From Chromatiales bacterium (lineage in GTDB: Bacteria > Pseudomonadota > Gammaproteobacteria > CAMYNG01): a DNA stretch of 9,951 bases. The stretch's first letter is position 1. Each line of letters opens with the position of its first letter. A program made the position numbers and the translations under genes. Location of the stretch: positions 1-9,951 of the forward strand of contig JALUTW010000270.1 in NCBI GenBank assembly GCA_027021685.1, written 5' to 3'. The notes beneath the pieces were generated by a model. It was given only the letters and a program-made list of their open reading frames with translations, was not told the origin of the DNA and did no database searches. Positions 6,732 through 9,951 of the stretch are shown here, in pieces.

Positions 6732-7214
6732 ATGCGGGGTGCAGCGATCATTCTGGCGGGGTGGCTGGTGGCGGGGGCCGCCGGGGCGCAGGGTGGTGGA
6801 CACGGCATGCACGACTACATGCGCCTGTACAGCGTGCAGGGCAGCTTCGAGGACGTGCGCGACGATCTGGAGCTGGCCATCACCGGCCGCGGCATCAAGA
6901 TCAACAACATCGCCTACATCGGCCGGATGCTGGCGCGCACGGCCAGGGAGGTGGGCGCCACCAGGCAGGTGTTCGTCGAGGCCCAGGCCTTCGAGTTCTG
7001 CTCCGCCACCGTCTCCCGCGCCACCATGGAGGCCAACCCCCACAACATCGTGTTCTGCCCCTATGTCATCGCCGTCTACGTGCTGCCCGAGGAACCGGAT
7101 CGCGTCTACATCGCGTACCGCCGTCCCGAGCTGGTGGGCGACGCCGCCTCGCGCCGGGCCCTGGCCGCGGTGGACAAGCTGCTGGCGGATATCGTGGCCG
7201 AGGTGGTGCAATGA
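6732..7214 (+). CDS. Secreted DUF302-domain protein
   Basis: A hydrophobic signal peptide (residues 1-19, predicted cut AGA-Q) should send this 160-residue protein to the periplasm. The mature part looks like DUF302: a GSFEDVRDDLELAI helix (37-50), then FEFCSATVSRATMEANP (87-103) and a core strand segment IVFCPYVIAVYVL, as in the family's cysteine/proline-containing middle region. Cysteines C90 and C109 could pair or bind a ligand; DUF302 has no settled function. ATG 6732 is preferred over upstream in-frame starts (for example 6636) because GGGAGGG (6717-6723) is 8 nt upstream and it begins directly at the signal peptide. It overlaps the next gene by 4 nt (ATGA), implying translational coupling. 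A 140-nt region separates it from the divergent response regulator; no clear promoter was recognised there. Confidence 0.8.
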   Translation: MRGAAIILAGWLVAGAAGAQGGGHGMHDYMRLYSVQGSFEDVRDDLELAITGRGIKINNIAYIGRMLARTAREVGATRQVFVEAQAFEFCSATVSRATMEANPHNIVFCPYVIAVYVLPEEPDRVYIAYRRPELVGDAASRRALAAVDKLLADIVAEVVQ

Positions 7215-7726
7215 AGGGGGTGATGGCCGGCCTCCTGGCGTTGTGGGTCCCGCTGGCCCTGGCGGCGGAGCCGGTAGACCTGGATGCACGCCTGCGGGCG
7301 GCACGCCACCCGGCCACCCCGGTCGCGGAGCTGGAGCGGCTGGCGCGGGATCCGGATCCGCGGGTGCGCCGGGCGGTGGCGGCCAACCGGCGTACGCCGC
7401 CGGATCTGCTGCACCGGCTGGCGGCCGATGCGGACCGCGACGTGCGCATCAGCGTGGCCACCAACCTGAGTACGGCGCCCCGGACCTTCCTGCGCCTGGC
7501 CCGCGACCCGGACACTGCCGTGCGCAGCGTGGTGGCCCGGTTCGAGTATGTGCCGGCCACCGCCCTGCGGCTGCTGGCCGCCGACCCGGTGCCGCGCATC
7601 CGGCTGGAGACGGCCCGCAACTGGAACACCGACGCCGAGACCCTGAAGCGGCTGGCGGCCTCCGACGACGCCGAGATCGCTGCCGCGGCACTCCAGAGCC
7701 TGCAGCGGCTCCGGCAGGGCGACTGA
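7211..7726 (+). CDS. Secreted leucine-rich-repeat-variant (LRV/HEAT-like) repeat protein
   Basis: A signal peptide (about 1-19, cut near ALAA-E) precedes five helical repeats in a 171-residue protein. The repeats have an exact 26-residue period: leucines at 44, 70, 96, 122, 148; Val/Ile at 52, 78, 104, 130, 156; Asn at 59, 85 and 137 with F111 breaking the series; Pro at 37, 63 and 115. The unit reads roughly TP-x-L-x-LA-D-x-D-x-x-VR-x-A-V-A-x-N, like the LRV repeat first seen in Azotobacter vinelandii, whose role is unclear. Such solenoids usually bind proteins, so a periplasmic scaffold or partner for the DUF302 product is plausible. The start overlaps the DUF302 stop as ATGA, and GAGGT lies 6 nt upstream. 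No catalytic residues are visible. Confidence 0.8.
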   Translation: MKGVMAGLLALWVPLALAAEPVDLDARLRAARHPATPVAELERLARDPDPRVRRAVAANRRTPPDLLHRLAADADRDVRISVATNLSTAPRTFLRLARDPDTAVRSVVARFEYVPATALRLLAADPVPRIRLETARNWNTDAETLKRLAASDDAEIAAAALQSLQRLRQGD

Positions 7727-7758
7727 TTTTCGCGATCCGTTTCACGCTTTTTCCCGCT

Positions 7759-7796
7759 CCCGGGCCGGGGTTCCGGACCCCGTCCCCGTCCCCGGG
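7759..7796. other. GC-rich dyad after the DUF302-LRV operon
   Basis: CGGGG (7766-7770) pairs with CCCCG (7778-7782) over a 7-nt loop, and outer CCCGGG (7759-7764) can pair with CCCGGG (7791-7796). It lies 33 nt after the stop but has no following T-run, so it could aid Rho-type termination or protect mRNA ends rather than act as an intrinsic terminator. Chance pairing is possible at this base composition. The rest of 7727-7826 shows no gene. Confidence 0.3.
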
Positions 7797-7826
7797 CCCG
7801 CGGCGCGCGCGGAATTTCGAGACCAG

Positions 7827-7995
7827 GTTCTCCAACAGGATGTTGAAAAAGGTCATCCTGGCCTTTTTCAACGCGCCGAACCCGGCGCAGGTCCGGGTTC
7901 GGCTACGCCAAATCAAGGGCTTGCACGCCCGGTTTGCGGGCGGGGCATCCCTGTCCCGCTTTGGCGGGCTGTTTTTCAACAGCCTGCTAAAGAAC
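7827..7995. mobile_element. MITE-like structured repeat element with 24-bp terminal inverted repeats
   Basis: The ends 7827-7850 and 7972-7995 are inverted copies matching at 20 of 24 positions; the inner core TGTTGAAAAA is identical. The element is 169 bp and has no open frame of note, so it would depend on a transposase elsewhere. Inside are four hairpins: 7842-7852 with 7862-7872 (perfect 11 bp, 9-nt loop), 7875-7885 with 7893-7903 (perfect 11 bp, 7-nt loop), 7926-7931 with 7937-7942 (6 bp), and 7955-7959 with 7964-7968 (5 bp). No target-site duplication was recognised, so the exact ends are uncertain. It could also be a non-mobile palindromic intergenic repeat, or a transcribed structured RNA. 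Confidence 0.55.
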
Positions 7996-8011
7996 GGGGC
8001 CGGGGTGTCGT

Positions 8012-8017
8012 TATAAG
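8012..8017 (+). promoter_or_regulatory. Candidate -10 box for the HDOD gene
   Basis: TATAAG matches five of six -10 bases and lies 31 nt upstream of the HDOD start. The position 17 nt upstream (7989-7994) is AAAGAA, a poor -35 falling within the right end of the repeat element. If real, the element's end forms part of this promoter. Confidence 0.3.
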
Positions 8018-8048
8018 GGGAGTCATCGCCCCGGTTCGTGTCGTCCCC

Positions 8049-8936
8049 ATGAGCACCAGCCCCTCCCAGCCCGCCGCCGGCGTCACCCCCGCCCAGCTCG
8101 TCTCGGGCGTGGTGCGGCTGGTCTCCCTGCCCGAAGTGTGCCTGCGGGTGGGCGAGATGCTGGAGGATCCCCGCACCACCGCCACCGATCTGGGCCGGGT
8201 GATCGGGCGCGACACCGGGCTCACCGCGCGCCTGCTCAAGATCGTCAACAGTGCCTTCTACGGTTTTCCCTCCCGCATCGAGACGGTTTCCCGCGCGGTG
8301 ACCATCATCGGCATGCGCGAGCTGCGCGGCCTGGTCCTGGCGGCTTCCGCCATCGAGGCCTTTTCCAAGGTCCCCAACGACGTGCTCGACATGGCCCACT
8401 TCTGGCGCCACAGCGTGTACTGCGGGGTGGTGGCGCAGCTTCTGGCGCAACGCTGCAACGTGCTGCACAGCGAGCGCCTGTTCGTGGCCGGTCTCCTGCA
8501 CGACATCGGCAAGCTCATCATCTGCCACAAGCTGCCCGGCCGCGCGCGGCTGGTGCAGCAGCGTACCGAGGAGAGCGGCCTGTTCGACTTCGAGGTGGAG
8601 CGCCAGGTACTGGGCTTCGACCATGCCGAGGTGGGGGGCGAACTCATGCGCCAGTGGCGCATGCCCGAGGTGCTGGTGGACGCGGTGCGCTGGCACCATG
8701 CGCCCGAGGAGTCCGCGGAGGCAGTGCTGGACACCTGCCTGGTGCACATGGCCAACGTCATGACCGTCATCGCCGAGGAGGGACTGGAGCTGGAGGCCAA
8801 CCTGCAGCCCGTCAGCCCCCTGGCCTGGAAGCTCACCGGCCTGGACGAGGATGCCACCCACGAGATCCTGGTGGAGGCCGGCCCCCGCTTCACCGAGGCC
8901 CTGGAAGCCATCCTTCCACGCTCCTACTTGTACTAG
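8049..8936 (+). CDS. HDOD-domain signalling protein
   Basis: HDOD proteins are cytoplasmic signalling outputs related to HD phosphohydrolases, often linked to two-component or c-di-GMP pathways; most have no shown catalysis. The 295-residue chain is one HDOD domain (about 15-225) with a short C-terminal helical extension. Visible family features are LVSLPEV (24-30), RDTGLTARLLKIVNSAFYG (54-72), the SRAVTIIGMRELRGLVL helix (81-97), and the HD-like residues H121, H151-D152 in LLHDIGK, H192 in GFDHAEVG, and H216-H217 in RWHHAPE. No receiver, PAS or GGDEF domain is attached. The ATG at 8049 has no Shine-Dalgarno sequence (GGGGAG at 8017-8022 is too far), so translation may be weak or start-proximal features unusual. 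It is a single gene with an element upstream and a heptamer array downstream. Confidence 0.9.
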   Translation: MSTSPSQPAAGVTPAQLVSGVVRLVSLPEVCLRVGEMLEDPRTTATDLGRVIGRDTGLTARLLKIVNSAFYGFPSRIETVSRAVTIIGMRELRGLVLAASAIEAFSKVPNDVLDMAHFWRHSVYCGVVAQLLAQRCNVLHSERLFVAGLLHDIGKLIICHKLPGRARLVQQRTEESGLFDFEVERQVLGFDHAEVGGELMRQWRMPEVLVDAVRWHHAPEESAEAVLDTCLVHMANVMTVIAEEGLELEANLQPVSPLAWKLTGLDEDATHEILVEAGPRFTEALEAILPRSYLY

Positions 8937-8938
8937 GA

Positions 8939-8959
8939 GGCTGGCTGCTGGCCGCTGGG
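8939..8959 (-). repeat. Three tandem heptamers (CCCAGYN type), minus orientation
   Basis: Starting two bases after the HDOD stop codon, the minus strand reads CCCAGCG, GCCAGCA, GCCAGCC in unbroken 7-nt phase. The segment 8948-8959 is a perfect 12-bp inverted match to 9027-9038 of the plus-oriented array, extended by a G-T wobble and one more pair. Confidence 0.6.
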
Positions 8960-8998
8960 ATTCATTCCCGGGATCGGGAAGAGTACCGGCCCCCGGTT

Positions 8999-9040
8999 CC
9001 CAGCCCATAGTACCCAGCCCCCAGCACCCAGCGGCCAGTA
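8999..9040 (+). repeat. Six tandem degenerate heptamers (CCCAGYN type), plus orientation
   Basis: Six consecutive 7-nt units run without a gap: CCCAGCC, CATAGTA, CCCAGCC, CCCAGCA, CCCAGCG, GCCAGTA. The AG at unit positions 4-5 is invariant and position 6 is always a pyrimidine. A further single CCCAGCC lies at 9053-9059, out of phase. With the minus-strand copies this can fold into a stem with a 67-nt loop in the HDOD-mazG gap. Similar heptamer arrays are known in some bacteria, such as STRR-type repeats of cyanobacteria; kinship is not claimed. Confidence 0.6.
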
Positions 9041-9110
9041 CCCTCTCTAAATCCCAGCCCCCTTTCTGATACCCTCCGGCGGGTTATTCCGGCCGCTGGA
9101 GGCAATGCAC

Positions 9111-9899
9111 ATGAAGGAAATGGACCGGCTGGTGGAAATCATGGCCCGGCTGCGGGACCCGGAGGCAGGCTGTCCCTGGGACTTGGCCCAGACCTTCGAG
9201 ACCATCGTGCCCCACACCCTGGAGGAGACCTACGAGGTGGCCGAGGCCATCGAGACCGGGGACTTCGATCATCTCAGGGAGGAGCTGGGAGACCTGCTGT
9301 TTCAGGTGCTCTTCTACGCCCGCCTGGCCGAGGAGCAGGGACGGTGGGATTTCGGGGACGTGGCGCGGGCCCTGGCCGGAAAGCTGGTGCGGCGCCATCC
9401 CCACGTGTTCGCCGGACGGGCGGTGGGCGACGCCGCCGAGCAGACCCGGCAATGGGAGGCGCACAAGGCGGCCGAACGCGCAGCCCGTGGCGGCGGGCCG
9501 GCCGGTGCCCTGGACGGGGTAAGCTGCGCGCTGCCGGCCTTGTCGCGGGCGCAGAAGCTGCAGCGGCGGGCGGCGCGGGTGGGCTTCGACTGGGACGGAC
9601 CGGAAGGGGTGGTGGCGAAGCTGGAAGAGGAGCTGGACGAGCTCAAGGGGGCACTGGCCCGTGACGATGCGGCCGGGGCGGCCGCCGAGCTGGGGGACCT
9701 CATGTTCACCGCGGTGAACCTCGCCCGGCACCTGGAGCTGGACGCCGAGCAGGTGCTGAGGGCCGCCAACCGCCGCTTCGAGGACCGTTTCCGGCGCATG
9801 GAGGAACGCCTGGGCGGGCCCGGGGCGGCGGCCGCGGCCACTCCCGGAGAGCGGGAAGCGGCCTGGGCCGCGGCCAAGGCGGAGGAGGGCCCGGAATGA
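9111..9899 (+). CDS. mazG: Nucleoside triphosphate pyrophosphohydrolase MazG
   Basis: MazG hydrolyses (d)NTPs to monophosphates and pyrophosphate in the cytoplasm, cleaning the nucleotide pool and, in E. coli, lowering ppGpp under stress. The 262 residues match the two-domain E. coli enzyme (263). The N-terminal domain has GCPWD (20-24), the metal-binding EETYE (38-42) and EELGD (57-61) and RRHPHVF (94-100). The C-terminal catalytic domain starts around RAQKLQRRA, with VGFDWDG (157-163), EEELDE (172-177) and AELGD (192-196). I chose ATG 9111: TGGAGG (9097-9102) lies 8 nt upstream, and MKEMDRL lines up with E. coli MNQIDRL; ATG 9105, two codons earlier, is only 2 nt from that site. It is not next to a mazEF toxin pair here. 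An Ala/Gly-rich stretch (about 124-133) replaces part of the interdomain region. Confidence 0.96.
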   Translation: MKEMDRLVEIMARLRDPEAGCPWDLAQTFETIVPHTLEETYEVAEAIETGDFDHLREELGDLLFQVLFYARLAEEQGRWDFGDVARALAGKLVRRHPHVFAGRAVGDAAEQTRQWEAHKAAERAARGGGPAGALDGVSCALPALSRAQKLQRRAARVGFDWDGPEGVVAKLEEELDELKGALARDDAAGAAAELGDLMFTAVNLARHLELDAEQVLRAANRRFEDRFRRMEERLGGPGAAAAATPGEREAAWAAAKAEEGPE

Positions 9900-9907
9900 G
9901 TGCACGA

Positions 9908-9922
9908 GCACCATGATGGTGC
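9908..9922. promoter_or_regulatory. NtrC-like binding site, complete
   Basis: GCACC-ATGAT-GGTGC is an exact match to the NtrC (GlnG) dyad GCACC-N5-GGTGC and very close to the strong upstream site of the E. coli glnA enhancer. It lies 8 nt after the mazG stop, so it most likely serves a sigma-54 gene beyond the right edge (for example glnA or glnK-amtB; inference). A simple hairpin in the mazG 3' end is the alternative. Confidence 0.55.
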
Positions 9923-9938
9923 ACGTATCGAACCAAAA

Positions 9939-9951
9939 GCGCGATATTGGT
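9939..9951. promoter_or_regulatory. Second NtrC-like site, cut by the window edge
   Basis: GCGCGATATTGGT keeps the GC-C and GGT halves of the NtrC dyad and would be completed by GC just outside the window. Its centre (9946) is 31 bp from the centre of the first site (9915), about three helical turns. The E. coli glnA enhancer pair is arranged the same way, 32 bp apart. Confidence 0.45.

Noticed and set aside
7827..7995. Element as an integron attC site or a tRNA/rRNA fragment
   Set aside because: No RYYYAAC/GTTRRRY boxes in attC order, and no cloverleaf or CCA-like end was recognised.
8939..9059. Heptamer array as a CRISPR
   Set aside because: Units are 7 nt, contiguous, degenerate and without spacers; there are no cas genes.
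9105..9110. Earlier ATG of mazG
   Set aside because: It is only 2 nt from the GGAGG ribosome site, while ATG 9111 has an 8-nt spacer and matches the E. coli N-terminus.

Overview
The window is GC-rich, densely coding DNA from a Gammaproteobacterium. The adjacent fabA-fabB pair (the anaerobic unsaturated fatty acid pathway typical of this class), lpxA, a TfpX/TfpZ-type pilin accessory protein and the gene style suggest a Chromatiales/Ectothiorhodospiraceae-like lineage. That placement is an inference, not proof. No rRNA, tRNA, CRISPR array or transposase gene was seen.

Layout. Positions 1-519 hold the 3' part of lpxA (lipid A synthesis). After a 118-nt gap come fabA (638-1174) and fabB (1185-2408), closed by a probable terminator (2410-2440). 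A Kef-type monovalent cation:proton antiporter without an RCK domain follows (2467-3636, probable TTG start). It converges on a minus-strand TfpX/TfpZ-like gene (3686-4528). A 96-bp divergent region with an imperfect hairpin separates that gene from a membrane-anchored thioredoxin-like protein fused to a Cys-containing C-terminal domain (4625-5437). That gene converges on a minus-strand response regulator with a degenerate GGDEF domain (5488-6591). Divergent from it are two overlapping secreted-protein genes: a DUF302 protein (6732-7214) and a protein of 26-residue LRV-like repeats (7211-7726).

The 322-nt gap 7727-8048 holds a GC-rich dyad and a 169-bp MITE-like element with 24-bp terminal inverted repeats and four internal hairpins. 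Next are an HDOD signalling protein (8049-8936), a gap built of phased heptamers CCCAGYN in both orientations (8939-9040), and mazG (9111-9899). The last 52 bases carry one complete and one edge-truncated NtrC-like site, 31 bp apart, resembling the enhancer of a nitrogen-regulated sigma-54 promoter whose gene lies outside the window.

Functionally the left third concerns envelope lipid synthesis (LpxA, FabA, FabB). The middle is a set of short, often divergent transcription units for ion transport, pilin accessory function, periplasmic redox and signalling. The right end is housekeeping (MazG) followed by nitrogen regulation. The least explained parts are the thioredoxin fusion, the GGDEF domain that lost its active site but kept the RxxD motif, the DUF302-LRV pair, the structured element and the heptamer array.
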